Notes under the pieces: generated by a model
What the model saw: the letters and a program-made list of their open reading frames with translations, nothing else
Told to the model about the DNA's origin: nothing
The model's database searches: none
Program-made: the position numbers and the translations under genes
Shown: positions 16,804-24,894 of the stretch, piece by piece
Layout of the letters: the number at the start of each line of letters is the position of its first letter
How positions within the stretch are numbered: position 1 is the first letter of the stretch
Source: Acidobacteriaceae bacterium
Lineage (GTDB): Bacteria; Acidobacteriota; Terriglobia; Bryobacterales; Bryobacteraceae
Assembly (NCBI GenBank): GCA_019244055.1
Contig: JAFATG010000208.1
Coordinates: 1-59,518, forward strand
DNA length: 59,518 nucleotides
Direction of reading: 5' to 3'

Positions 16804-17040
16804 ATGCCACCGCCATCCTTGAATCGAGCCATCATCGGCTTTCACCAAGACGAAGCAGGGCACTGGGTGGCCGACCTCGAATGTGGCCACACCCAACACG
16901 TGCGGCATGACCCACCTTGGCAGAATCGCCCCTGGGTCATAACGCCGGAAGGGCGCGCCGCGTTCCTGGGCCGGGCACTCAAATGCGTGAAATGTGCGGA
17001 AGCGCAAAGTGCACGGATACGCGCCGCCGAACAGGAGTAG
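16804..17040 (+). CDS. DUF3565 small protein
   Basis: A 78-residue protein with the DUF3565 pattern: IIGFHQDEAGHWVADLECGH, then TQHVRHDPPWQNRPWV and GRALKCVKC. The conserved Cys and His residues (CGH...HVRH...CVKC) look like a small metal-binding fold, probably zinc. It starts one base after the stop of the DUF763 gene, so translation is probably coupled. No biochemical function is known for the family. Confidence 0.85.
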   Translation: MPPPSLNRAIIGFHQDEAGHWVADLECGHTQHVRHDPPWQNRPWVITPEGRAAFLGRALKCVKCAEAQSARIRAAEQE

Positions 17041-17045
17041 GAACT

Positions 17046-17098
17046 CGCAAGACCTCTGGGCGGCGCGCTCAGGCCCGTGCCTGTCTTGCGCGTTTTCT
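17046..17098. terminator. Possible bidirectional terminator hairpin
   Basis: CGCAAGAC (17046-17053) pairs perfectly with GTCTTGCG (17083-17090). An inner GGGC/GCCC pair (17058-17061 and 17073-17076) could extend the structure, and CGTTTTCT follows. It lies between the convergent DUF3565 and TIM-barrel genes, where a terminator is expected. The loop is long and the T-run short, so this is a moderate call. Confidence 0.4.
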
Positions 17099-17109
17099 CA
17101 AAGCCCGAA

Positions 17110-18039
17110 TCATCCCTCGGGAACCCCAGCCTTACGGAAGACTCGAAGTGAGGCTTCGAGCCCCATCCGCGCCGCTTCCTCCGGCGGGACGTCTTTCAAA
17201 CGGCCGAACACTTCAACGCTGAGAGCATCGGTGTATCCGATTGTCTGGAGCGCCTTCAGAAACCCGGTCAAATTGATAACGCCCTCGCCGGGCAGCAGCC
17301 GGTGGTCATCGCGAATCTGATCGGGCGGGAGGTCTGGAGCATCGTTGAAATGAACATGGACGATGCGTTCACGGCCCGCGTTCAGGATGTCCTGCGTGGT
17401 TGCGCCCGCCAGGTGCCAGTGCCATGAATCCAGCAGCAGACCGACGTTCGGTCCACACTCTTTGGCAAATTCGAGCATCTCAGGCATCTTCCAGATGAAT
17501 TCATACGGGAACTGCTTACGTAGGTGCAGGGGGCCAAGAAACTCCAAGCCCAAACGAACGTCCGATTCCGCTAGGATGCGAGCGCTCTCGGCAAACCTCT
17601 GCTTGTAGAGAGCGCGCAGCTCTGCCTTAGGCGTCGTGCTGGACGGCATGATCCAGGTGATCATGCGTGGACAGTGAATTGCTGCCGCAAACTGGGCGGC
17701 TTTGGAGAGCTTCGGCACCGAATCGCGAAACGCCTTCTCGTCTTTACGAAACTCAACGGGAAAATCGAGAACTGCGGGCTTGATATGGAGTTGCTCCAGC
17801 AAATCGTTGGTTGCAGGCGCGCCCGCTTGCATCGCCGCATCCAGCATGACGTCGGTCCCGGGATAGCCAACCCTAGCCGCCAATCTTGCAAATTCGGGCC
17901 AGTGCATGCGACCTGAAAGCAGAACGCTGTTCAGCGCCAAAAACATGTGGCGTTCGGCCGCTGGTGAAGGGAAGGGAAGCGATGCCGCGCTAAAGACAAA
18001 CCCGCAGAATCTTCTTCTGGTCAGTCGGTGGGATGCCAC
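17110..18039 (-). CDS. Tat-exported sugar phosphate isomerase/epimerase-like TIM barrel
   Basis: A 309-residue AP-endonuclease-2/xylose-isomerase-like TIM barrel. The N-terminus has a twin-arginine motif (TRRRFCGF, 8-15) and a weak hydrophobic segment, so export by Tat is likely. Metal-ligand positions are recognisable: LGLEFLGP (Glu), LLLDSWHWHLAG (Asp and His), HVHFNDAP (His and Asp) and SVEVFG (Glu near the C-terminus). These fit sugar or cyclitol epimerases and isomerases of the IolE/IolI type. No sugar-transport or polyol genes flank it, so the substrate is unknown. Two other members of this superfamily lie in the window at 20980 and 30328. Confidence 0.82.
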   Translation of the reverse strand: MASHRLTRRRFCGFVFSAASLPFPSPAAERHMFLALNSVLLSGRMHWPEFARLAARVGYPGTDVMLDAAMQAGAPATNDLLEQLHIKPAVLDFPVEFRKDEKAFRDSVPKLSKAAQFAAAIHCPRMITWIMPSSTTPKAELRALYKQRFAESARILAESDVRLGLEFLGPLHLRKQFPYEFIWKMPEMLEFAKECGPNVGLLLDSWHWHLAGATTQDILNAGRERIVHVHFNDAPDLPPDQIRDDHRLLPGEGVINLTGFLKALQTIGYTDALSVEVFGRLKDVPPEEAARMGLEASLRVFRKAGVPEG

Positions 18040-18137
18040 GCACCTGATGATATAGAACCCCGCCCCAGATTCCCGCCGTGGCTATCTTGATTTAACTTGC
18101 CTTAAGAGATATGCGTGTACCATATACTTATAAGATG

Positions 18138-18536
18138 ATGCCGAACAAAACGATTTACGTGAAAGATTCCGACCTGCCTCTCTTTGAGCAGGCTCAAGAA
18201 TTATTAGGTGAGAGTGTTTCATCGCTGTTCGCAGAATTCCTGAAAGAGCGCGTAGGAAAGATTGCACCCGAAGAAAGGATGGCTGAATTGCTGAACCAGA
18301 TTTCGCGGAGGCGCGCTGCTCTTAAGAAGGAACACAATTTGCCTCAGTTCATAGACGGTGTCTATGCGGAAGCCGAAGCGTATGCTAAAAGGGCTCTCAA
18401 GAGTCTACGCGCCAACGAAGTCCACAAAGCCAAGGCCCTCTACTACGCTGCAAATGCATATCATGCATGGGCAGAGCGTGACGCAAAGGATGTGAGGGAG
18501 CTCGTAGCAAAGATCACGCAAATGCTCGGCGCGTAG
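18138..18536 (+). CDS. EXLDI-like N-terminal domain protein
   Basis: A 132-residue protein. The N-terminus MPNKTIYVKDSDLPLFEQAQ (1-20) and the following ELLGESVSSLFAEFL match the start of EXLDI-type proteins, a ribbon-helix-helix-like beta strand plus helices. The rest (about 60-132) is a helical hairpin rich in Ala, Lys and Glu, with a tetratricopeptide-like alternation (AKALYYAANAYHAWAERDAK). Starts at 18135 and 18138 are adjacent ATGs; I chose the second because family members begin MPNKT. The N-terminal part suggests DNA binding, but no partner toxin gene is adjacent. The function is unknown. Confidence 0.6.
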   Translation: MPNKTIYVKDSDLPLFEQAQELLGESVSSLFAEFLKERVGKIAPEERMAELLNQISRRRAALKKEHNLPQFIDGVYAEAEAYAKRALKSLRANEVHKAKALYYAANAYHAWAERDAKDVRELVAKITQMLGA

Positions 18537-18549
18537 CTGATGAATTCGG

Positions 18550-19638
18550 CTACGCCGCGCGAACGGGTTCCAGCTTCATGTCATCGATAGCTTCCCGACC
18601 GGTCGCCACCTCGATGAAGTGGAGTCCGTCCTCGCGTTTCTGTTTCTCCGGGGTTTCCGGCTCCTCCGCCCTTTGGAAGCACGCAGTGAATTGGAATGTG
18701 CTTCCTGCTCCGAGCTGGCTCGTCACCTCGATCGTGCCACCCATCAATTCAACGATTCTTCGAGTCAGAGCCAGGCCCAGTCCCACTTTCTTCGCTCCTG
18801 ATGCGCACTGAGAGCTGAACGGCTCGAAAATCTGCTTCTGTTTGTCGGGCGGAATGCCGATACCAGTGTCGGTCACGCATACGCGCACGAGTAGGCCTGC
18901 CTCAGACTCCGATTCCAGCGCCGCTGTGATGATCGCTCCTCCTGAAATCGTGTACTGGACGGCGTTCTCCACAAGATTAAGGACTACTTGGCATAACCGA
19001 GTCGGATCGCCGCGCAACGTGAGTGGAATCTTCTTGTCGATTTTGCATCGGATGGTCAGGTTCTTTGCCGTGGCGTCAGGTTGCACAATCTGGATGGCTG
19101 ATTGGATGGCCTCGCTGAGCCCAAACTTCACGTCTTCCAGTTGTAAACTGCCAGCCTCTATTCTGGAGAACTCGAAGACGTGATTCACGATCTGCATGAG
19201 CCATTTCGCCGACGTGCGCGCCGTATTCAAGTGCTCACTCAACTCGGGATTCCATTCTTTTTTGAGACTTGATTCGACAGACCCAACAATGGAGTTCATC
19301 GGCGTGCGGACCTCTTGGCTGATACTGGCGAGGAACTCGGCCTTGACTTGATTGGCAGCCTCGGCGCTTTGCTTGCGCGAAGTCTCCTCCTCGATTTGGA
19401 CTCGCATGGCCCGGGTCTCCCGCTCGATGCGCGCACGAATCATCAGCATTGAGGTGAAGGCAACAATTGCAACGGCGCTGCCGAAGAGGAGAAGGATATG
19501 ACTGCTCAAGCAGGAGGTTGCAGTCCATAAAGGTCCGGCTGACGGGAGTTGCTGGAAGCACTCAAGAAAATCGTCGAGCGCATGGAAATGCTTGGATAGC
19601 CCTTGACTGCTGGCGGTATTTAGGAGAACGTTCAACAT
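18550..19638 (-). CDS. Membrane histidine-kinase-like protein lacking the phosphoacceptor His
   Basis: A 362-residue protein with one membrane helix (about 47-67), a coiled-coil linker, a HisKA-like dimerisation helix and a HATPase_c domain. The ATP-binding boxes are intact: N box NLVENAVQYT (221-230), G1 DTGIGIP (257-263), F box FEPF (271-274) and G2 GLGLAL (286-291). The H box, normally SHEIRTP, reads SQEVRTP: residue 108 is Gln, encoded by CAA (complement of 19315-19317). It therefore cannot autophosphorylate at the usual site. It may be a phosphatase, a dimer partner of another kinase, or a decayed kinase. There is no sensor domain of any size and no response regulator beside it. Confidence 0.8.
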   Translation of the reverse strand: MLNVLLNTASSQGLSKHFHALDDFLECFQQLPSAGPLWTATSCLSSHILLLFGSAVAIVAFTSMLMIRARIERETRAMRVQIEEETSRKQSAEAANQVKAEFLASISQEVRTPMNSIVGSVESSLKKEWNPELSEHLNTARTSAKWLMQIVNHVFEFSRIEAGSLQLEDVKFGLSEAIQSAIQIVQPDATAKNLTIRCKIDKKIPLTLRGDPTRLCQVVLNLVENAVQYTISGGAIITAALESESEAGLLVRVCVTDTGIGIPPDKQKQIFEPFSSQCASGAKKVGLGLALTRRIVELMGGTIEVTSQLGAGSTFQFTACFQRAEEPETPEKQKREDGLHFIEVATGREAIDDMKLEPVRAA

Positions 19639-19790
19639 TTCCGTCTGCGCGCGCTACAAAATGCTCATAAAGGGCACTACCGCCGGGCAGCGTCTCTAAT
19701 CAAGGCGCTGATGTCGCCTACAGTACCCACAGGGATCTTATCGGCTAATAGGGTGCTTTCAATAGCCTTGTTGAGAACAGGATTAGGGCT

Positions 19791-20165
19791 TCAATAATCC
19801 AGCCACTCGAGCCGGCCATCCTGCTCATTTGTCAACAGCCACTCGACCAAACGGTCATCGAGGTCCTCAGGAAATCCGGCCTGTAGCAGATGGCTCGCGG
19901 ATGTGACTATTTCTAGCTTTCGTGTGGTCGCCGGCTGCCTGCCGCCCTCGCCCTGGAAGACTAAGTACCAGGACAAGCAATCGTTTTCCGGCCGCAGGTC
20001 TGAAACCTCGGCCAGTTCACACCTCCACTTCGTTCCATGGGCCGCGAACTCCTTGCCCGAAAGGGGAAAAGCCGACCGCAAATCGTACTCAGACACCGAC
20101 TTACTAGATCGCCCTGTTCGCGGAACGTTACATAGGCCCAGTAACAGATCCTGATGCCTGAACAT
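19791..20165 (-). CDS. Hypothetical protein (124 aa)
   Basis: A 124-residue soluble protein I do not recognise. The C-terminal half (CELAEVSDLRPENDCLSWYL and HLLQAGFPEDLDDRLVEWLL) has a believable alpha/beta composition and ends EQDGRLEWLDY. The ATG at 20163-20165 was chosen; an in-frame earlier start at 20201 would overlap the start of the divergent nucleotidyltransferase gene. The two genes start about 20 bases apart in opposite directions, so they may share regulation. The 152 bases on its other side (19639-19790) show nothing. Confidence 0.5.
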   Translation of the reverse strand: MFRHQDLLLGLCNVPRTGRSSKSVSEYDLRSAFPLSGKEFAAHGTKWRCELAEVSDLRPENDCLSWYLVFQGEGGRQPATTRKLEIVTSASHLLQAGFPEDLDDRLVEWLLTNEQDGRLEWLDY

Positions 20166-20185
20166 CCCACAGGCGAGGGAAGCCG

Positions 20186-20998
20186 TTGACAGCAGCCGCA
20201 CGTGCGACCATACCGCAGAAAATTGAAAGCTGTTCGCTTTGGCCGGAGCGGTTTGGCAGCGAGCAATGGGCGGTTTACCGGGGCGTCATGGCGGAAGCGT
20301 TCCGGGTTGGCATTCCGTTCGCGGTCGGAGGGGGCTTGGCCGCGATGACCTACGCCGGTCTCTGGCGCAATACGAAAGATATCGATCTTTATGTTCGCCC
20401 AAGTGATCGTGAACGGATGGCGCGGTTGCTTCTGGACGCGGGTCTTCGAGATTACTACGAGAAGCTCGCCTACGACCGCAATTGGATCTTCCGAACCTAC
20501 AACGCAGACACCATAGTCGATCTGATGTGGGGCATGGCGAACGAAAGGGCGTGGGTCGATGATGGTTGGCTGCAAGGTCCGATCGCGGAAGCGGATGGAT
20601 TGGAGTTCCGGCTCCTTCCTCCCGAAGAAGCCCTCTGGAGCAAGCTGTACGTACTCCAACACGATCGATCTGACTGGCCGGATACCTTTAATCTCTTAAA
20701 CGGGGTTGGTCCGCAGCTCGACTGGAATCATCTGATTCAGCGCACTGGAAAAGACGCGCGCCTCCTGGCAGGTCTTCTGTGCGTATATGCCTGGCTGGCT
20801 CCCGACGGAGCCCGCGAACTTCCTGAATGGCTATGGAGCGAATTCGGCATTAGCGAACCCGAAGAACCAGGCGGCGAGGATGTAACCCGCCAGCGCGCTC
20901 GACTGCTCGATTCACGTCCCTGGTTTAGCGGCGCTGGTCATGCCCTTGAACCCCTTGTGAAACGCTCAGAGGCATCGGAATGCTCATCGGAACAATGA
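20186..20998 (+). CDS. Nucleotidyltransferase-like protein
   Basis: A 270-residue protein with the minimal nucleotidyltransferase core: helix-loop FAVGGGLAAMTYAGLW followed by NTKDIDLYV, the first two metal-binding Asp residues of the pol-beta superfamily, and TIVDLMWG, which could supply the third. It resembles stand-alone nucleotidyltransferases that modify small molecules, or AbiEii-type toxins, but no antitoxin-like gene adjoins it in the same direction. The start is TTG at 20186, with GAGGGAAG a few bases upstream. The 3' end overlaps the next gene by 19 bases in another frame, so expression is probably coupled. Confidence 0.7.
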   Translation: MTAAARATIPQKIESCSLWPERFGSEQWAVYRGVMAEAFRVGIPFAVGGGLAAMTYAGLWRNTKDIDLYVRPSDRERMARLLLDAGLRDYYEKLAYDRNWIFRTYNADTIVDLMWGMANERAWVDDGWLQGPIAEADGLEFRLLPPEEALWSKLYVLQHDRSDWPDTFNLLNGVGPQLDWNHLIQRTGKDARLLAGLLCVYAWLAPDGARELPEWLWSEFGISEPEEPGGEDVTRQRARLLDSRPWFSGAGHALEPLVKRSEASECSSEQ

Positions 20999-21798
20999 AC
21001 CATCCGCAACACAACGTGGTCGACGAGATTCACTGGATGGCAGATCTCGGGATGGAGTTCATCGACCTAACATTGGAGCCGCCGGGTGCCCCATCCTGGA
21101 ACTTGGACGTACCCGCCATCCGTTCCGCTCTCGCTCAAACTGGGATGAAAGTTGTTGGCCACACCGCTTGGTATTTGCCCATGGCGAGCGCTATTCCGGA
21201 AATCCAGCGGGCCGCTATCGCCGAACTGAAGCGCTGCCTCGATCGCTTTGGCGAAATTGGCGTGAAGTGGATGAACATTCACCCCGACCGGCACACGCCC
21301 TGGCATGGCCGCCAGTTCTATATCGAGCGCAATCTGGAGACGCTGCAGGAAGTCCAGCAGCACGCGAGTCATTGCGGAATAGGTCTGATGGTCGAGAATC
21401 TGCCCGGTGACTACAACTCTGCCCGGCAACTCGGAGATCTCCTCGATCGCATGCCCTCCCTGGGATTACATCTCGATATTGGTCACGCCAACTTGCAGGT
21501 GCCGCGCAATACCACGAAAGAGATTCTGGCCGCTTATGGCGATCGGCTGCGGCATGTGCACCTGCATGACAACAAAGGTGGGCACGCGGACCTGCATCTG
21601 CCGCTCGGAACCGGGACCGTCAACTTAGAAGAGAGCATCGAAGCCGTACAGAACTGCGGCTACGACAGCACCATTACCCTGGAGGTCTTCACGCCCGACC
21701 GCCACTATCTTGCCTACAGCCGCGACGTGCTGAAGAGAATATGGGATCTAGGTCACAAACAGCGTGCTGCTCCTGCCGATTCTTTGGCCAGAGCTTGA
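20980..21798 (+). CDS. Sugar phosphate isomerase/epimerase (TIM barrel)
   Basis: A 272-residue xylose-isomerase-like TIM barrel without a signal peptide. Metal-site segments are visible: NIHPDRHTPWHG, GLMVENLPGD (Glu), LGLHLDIGHANLQ (Asp and His), RHVHLHDNKGGHADLHLPLG and ITLEVF (Glu). The HLHDN...DxHLPLG pair is typical of the COG1082 family. Substrates vary widely (inosose, ketoses, sugar phosphates) and nothing nearby fixes one. The start overlaps the nucleotidyltransferase gene by 19 bases. Confidence 0.85.
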   Translation: MLIGTMNHPQHNVVDEIHWMADLGMEFIDLTLEPPGAPSWNLDVPAIRSALAQTGMKVVGHTAWYLPMASAIPEIQRAAIAELKRCLDRFGEIGVKWMNIHPDRHTPWHGRQFYIERNLETLQEVQQHASHCGIGLMVENLPGDYNSARQLGDLLDRMPSLGLHLDIGHANLQVPRNTTKEILAAYGDRLRHVHLHDNKGGHADLHLPLGTGTVNLEESIEAVQNCGYDSTITLEVFTPDRHYLAYSRDVLKRIWDLGHKQRAAPADSLARA

Positions 21799-21890
21799 GC
21801 GTGTCCCGCTGGAAACTTTCTGCAAGTGCGAAATATCTCACCTAACAGGCGAGGGATGGCCCAATCGATTTGCGTAGTTTAGGAGGCCAC

Positions 21891-22556
21891 ATTGCGCTGT
21901 TTCAGAACCGGAATGAAGCCGGTAAGAGGCTTGCGAAGGAGCTTGTGCCCGTGCTTGATGGGACCCACGCGCTGGTTCTGGCTCTGCCGCGCGGTGGGGT
22001 TCCGGTTGCCTTCGAAGTAGCTCGCGCCCTGCATCTGGAACTCGACGTATTTCCAGTTCGTAAGTTGGGCATGCCCGGCGATGAAGAGCTGGCAATTGGT
22101 GCGCTGGCTAGCGGAAACGTCCGTGTGCTCAACCAGGATTTGATGACCTACCTGCACGTACCCGAAGATCTCGTAGATCGGATTACTGCCCGGGAACAGG
22201 AAGAATTGCGGCGCCAAGAAGCGCTGTACCGGGCGGATCGGCCCGCCATCGAAGCCCGTGGGCGTACGGTTGTTCTGATTGACGATGGGCTCGCCACCGG
22301 AGCCACAATGCTCGCAGGCGCAAGGGCCCTAAAGGCAATGGGCGCCGCTCGCATCGTGGTGGCCGTTCCGGTCGCCGCGCGCCAGACTTGTGACCAGTTC
22401 CGGAAAGAAGGATACGAAGTGGTCTGTGTGTCGACACCTTCCCCGTTCGAAGCCGTCGGTATATGGTACGAGGATTTTTCGCAGATTTCGGACGATCAGG
22501 TTCGTAAGTACCTTGAAGAAGCATCTCAGGTATCTGTAACTCACCAGGCGCGCTGA
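21891..22556 (+). CDS. Phosphoribosyltransferase-family protein (possible ATT start)
   Basis: A type-I phosphoribosyltransferase of about 222 residues. It has the PRPP-binding loop VVLIDDGLATGAT, the upstream LALPRGGVPVA, and the lid-side insertion EELAIGALASGNVR seen in the COG1926 group, often found next to stress or dienelactone-hydrolase genes. The start is unusual. AGGAGG lies at 21881-21886, and the family N-terminus (LFxxRxEAG) begins right after it, but the codons there are ATT (21891) and CTG (21897). The alternative, TTG at 21870, places the Shine-Dalgarno inside the gene. I favour a non-standard ATT or CTG start. The substrate base is not known. Confidence 0.75.
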   Translation: MALFQNRNEAGKRLAKELVPVLDGTHALVLALPRGGVPVAFEVARALHLELDVFPVRKLGMPGDEELAIGALASGNVRVLNQDLMTYLHVPEDLVDRITAREQEELRRQEALYRADRPAIEARGRTVVLIDDGLATGATMLAGARALKAMGAARIVVAVPVAARQTCDQFRKEGYEVVCVSTPSPFEAVGIWYEDFSQISDDQVRKYLEEASQVSVTHQAR

Positions 22557-22626
22557 AAAGGTCGATAAACCACCTCGCTTAGAGCGAACCCAAATGCTCT
22601 GAGATTGCATCAAATTCAAGGGTTGT

Positions 22627-22890
22627 ATGAACCGACACGCTCAACTGTTAAATGCCCGATATGAGGCGATGATGTTTGCCAAATCTGCCGAGGAGGCTCG
22701 AATTGCGGCACGGCAGTTGGTCCAGGCCGTTCTGGGCGAGGAAGCGTCGAATCGGCCATTGGAAGACGCCCTGCGCGAAACCTGTCGCCGCATCCGGCCT
22801 TCCGACGACCCGCGCGAGCAGACGCGTTTCGAAAGTGAGTTCATCGAGCTTGGCCTCTGGCCGAAACCGGCGCACAAAGCTGCGGCCTGA
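22627..22890 (+). CDS. Hypothetical helical protein (87 aa)
   Basis: An 87-residue, mostly helical soluble protein (AEEARIAARQLVQAVLGEEA, then LEDALRETCRRIRP) that I do not recognise. The codon pattern and composition look real, and it sits in a run of small plus-strand genes after the phosphoribosyltransferase and 17 bases before the ferritin-like gene. No motif suggests a function. Confidence 0.55.
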   Translation: MNRHAQLLNARYEAMMFAKSAEEARIAARQLVQAVLGEEASNRPLEDALRETCRRIRPSDDPREQTRFESEFIELGLWPKPAHKAAA

Positions 22891-22907
22891 CCTCGGGGAG
22901 CTTCGTA

Positions 22908-23453
22908 TTGTCCGGGGCTGCAACCGACTTCCTCCGAAGGTGTTTGACCGACGCAATCGAGGCGGAGGACCTCTTCGAGAGTCGCCTGCGTGAGTTTGCA
23001 AATCAAGGTGACGATCCGGACGTGCAGTCCGCATTCCTATCTCACGCCGACGTGCTGCGGCTACGGCGTGCTGATCTCACGGCTCGATTAGAAGAATTGG
23101 GTGGAGCAGAATCGGGTGGGAAAAGTCCGCTCTCTCCGCTTATTGGTACGGCATCCCCGGAGGGTGAGTTTGCCCGTGTTCAGGAGGAGCAGACCCTGCA
23201 TAACCTGATCGCGGCGTTCGGAATCGAGAACAGCGAATGCGCACTCTACGAGGTCCTCTCAACCCTTGCTCGCGCGATTGGCGATTCCGTTACCGAGTCC
23301 CTCGCCTGCGCGGCTTTGGCTGACCAGCAAGAAACAGCGAAACGCGTCTTCTCTTTTCTCCCTTCACGCTCAAAAATCGCCTTTAACATGCTTACGCCCA
23401 ACGAGCTGGACCCGGCCGTGGAGACGAAAGCATTCCAGAATCGGGTAGTATAG
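22908..23453 (+). CDS. Ferritin-like/DUF892-type four-helix protein
   Basis: A 181-residue helical protein with two helix pairs separated by a Ser/Pro/Gly loop (GGAESGGKSPLSPLIGTASP). The pattern resembles the YciE/YciF (DUF892) ferritin-like proteins: DAIEAEDLFESRLREFA, then an internal NSECALYEVLSTLARAIGD and ADQQETAKRVF. Acidic residues that could bind a di-metal centre are present, but I cannot pair them with certainty. The start is a TTG at 22908 with GGGGAG seven bases upstream. A stress role is known for some relatives and is only inferred here. Confidence 0.55.
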   Translation: MSGAATDFLRRCLTDAIEAEDLFESRLREFANQGDDPDVQSAFLSHADVLRLRRADLTARLEELGGAESGGKSPLSPLIGTASPEGEFARVQEEQTLHNLIAAFGIENSECALYEVLSTLARAIGDSVTESLACAALADQQETAKRVFSFLPSRSKIAFNMLTPNELDPAVETKAFQNRVV

Positions 23454-23463
23454 CTTCAGCCTC

Positions 23464-23622
23464 ATGGCTAGTAAGCGGCCGAAGAAATTCAACAAAAACA
23501 AACAAGTGAAATTGATTGCTCGGAAGCGTCTCGGCAATCCCGCACCCTCGCGGCCATTGAACGAGCGGGCCGTCCGTGCTCGGTCGAAGCACAAGAAAAA
23601 CTGGTCCGAAGAAGAGAGCTGA
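23464..23622 (+). CDS. Small, very basic 52-residue protein
   Basis: A 52-residue frame that begins [20 protein letters not shown] and ends [11 protein letters not shown]. About a third of the residues are Lys or Arg, with a short acidic end. The amino-acid use is far from random for the local GC, and the frame fits exactly between the ferritin-like gene (ten bases upstream) and the HMG-CoA-lyase gene (ten bases downstream), so it is likely real. The composition suggests RNA or ribosome binding; nothing else points to a function. Confidence 0.6.
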   Translation: MASKRPKKFNKNKQVKLIARKRLGNPAPSRPLNERAVRARSKHKKNWSEEES

Positions 23623-23632
23623 GGCATCTCGA

Positions 23633-24598
23633 GTGGCCTCTGACGATCGATACCCAAAGAGCGTCCGCATCGTTGATGTGAGTCCCAGGGACGGGCTGCA
23701 GAATGAGAAAACCGTTGTGTCGGTTGAAACGAAGGTCGCCCTCATCGATGCGCTGAGCGCTACAGGGCTGCATGCGATTGAGGCCGGAAGCTTCGTCTCG
23801 CCGAAATGGGTCCCGCAGATGAGTGAGACGGCGGAAGTTCTGGCTAGAATCCAAAAAACTGCTGGCGTGAGCTATCCGGTTCTGGTTCCGAATCTGAAAG
23901 GTCTGCAAAACGCGCTCGATGCCGGTGTGCAACAGATTGCCGTGTTCGCAGCGGCATCGGAGAGCTTTTCGCAAAAGAATACCAACTGCTCCATTGCTGA
24001 TAGCCTGATTCGCTTGCGCGTGGTGGCCGAACACGCGCTAGCGCAAGGTTTGCAGGTTCGCGGTTATGTTTCGTGCGCGCTCGGCTGCCCTTATGAAGGC
24101 GACGTTCCACCCTCTGCCGTGGCTCGTGTGGCGTGCGAACTTCAGGCAATGGGCTGTTTTGAGATTTCTCTCGGAGACACCATCGGGGTCGGTACGCCTC
24201 TCCGCGCGCAACAAATGTTGAGAGCGGTCGCGGATTCCATTCCAATCGAGAATCTGGCCGTCCACTTCCATGACACCTACGGGCAGGCGCTCGCGAATAT
24301 ACTGGCCTGTCTACAGGTTGGCGTTGCCGTGATCGATAGTTCCGTTTCGGGGCTGGGAGGTTGCCCCTATGCGCCGGGCGCGGCGGGCAATGTCGCAACA
24401 GAAGATGTCGTTTATATGTTGAACGGTATGGGGATCGAGACTGGCGTTGATCTCCAGAAACTCGCCGCTGCCGGTCGATTCATATCGCAGCAGCTCGGGC
24501 GAACACCGGCGTCAAAAGCCGGGCTTGCGTTCAACACTGCGAGAGACGTGTCAACCGGGGCCACACTCGATACTATTGTTCAATCGAGCGATCATTAA
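23633..24598 (+). CDS. Hydroxymethylglutaryl-CoA lyase
   Basis: A 321-residue HMG-CoA lyase of the DRE-TIM metallolyase family, which splits 3-hydroxy-3-methylglutaryl-CoA to acetoacetate and acetyl-CoA in leucine breakdown. The signatures are complete: [12 protein letters not shown] (metal-binding Asp and catalytic Arg), [10 protein letters not shown], the [13 protein letters not shown] segment, [22 protein letters not shown] (metal-binding His residues) and the C-terminal loop [15 protein letters not shown] with the catalytic Cys. The start is a GTG at 23633, fitting the family N-terminus; upstream residues belong to the small basic protein in another frame. Other leucine-degradation genes are not adjacent. 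Confidence 0.93.
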   Translation: MASDDRYPKSVRIVDVSPRDGLQNEKTVVSVETKVALIDALSATGLHAIEAGSFVSPKWVPQMSETAEVLARIQKTAGVSYPVLVPNLKGLQNALDAGVQQIAVFAAASESFSQKNTNCSIADSLIRLRVVAEHALAQGLQVRGYVSCALGCPYEGDVPPSAVARVACELQAMGCFEISLGDTIGVGTPLRAQQMLRAVADSIPIENLAVHFHDTYGQALANILACLQVGVAVIDSSVSGLGGCPYAPGAAGNVATEDVVYMLNGMGIETGVDLQKLAAAGRFISQQLGRTPASKAGLAFNTARDVSTGATLDTIVQSSDH

Positions 24599-24623
24599 TA
24601 AAGAACTGATTCACCGATTCCTT

Positions 24624-24890
24624 ATGTGCAGAAGCATTAAACGATTGAACAACGCCGGCCAACTCGCAACTCCAGATGAAACGAGTGCTGCTGCTTTGCA
24701 ATTCGTACGGAAGATTAGCGGATATCACAAGCCGGCGCGAGCGAATCAGGAAGCGTTCGAACGCGCCGTTTTGGAGATTTCCGAGTCGAGCCAACGCCTG
24801 CTGGATGCGATCAGTCGCTCACGGGCTCAAGCGCGAAACAGCTCCGCTAACATTCGCGAACCCTCTCTGGCCGCCTCCTCCAGAGAGTGA
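24624..24890 (+). CDS. DUF2277 domain protein
   Basis: An 88-residue protein with the DUF2277 pattern: MCRSIKRLNN at the start, then AALQFVRKISGYHKPARANQ and AFERAVLEISESSQRLLDAI. The Cys-Arg at residues 2-3 is a family hallmark. The function is unknown. It lies 25 bases after HMG-CoA lyase and four bases before the oligopeptidase gene. Confidence 0.85.
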   Translation: MCRSIKRLNNAGQLATPDETSAAALQFVRKISGYHKPARANQEAFERAVLEISESSQRLLDAISRSRAQARNSSANIREPSLAASSRE

Positions 24891-24894
24891 AACC

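Noticed and set aside
24676-24894. Longer N-terminus for the oligopeptidase
   Set aside because: It overlaps the DUF2277 gene in another frame and hides the signal-like segment; the ATG at 24895 lies just after the DUF2277 stop.
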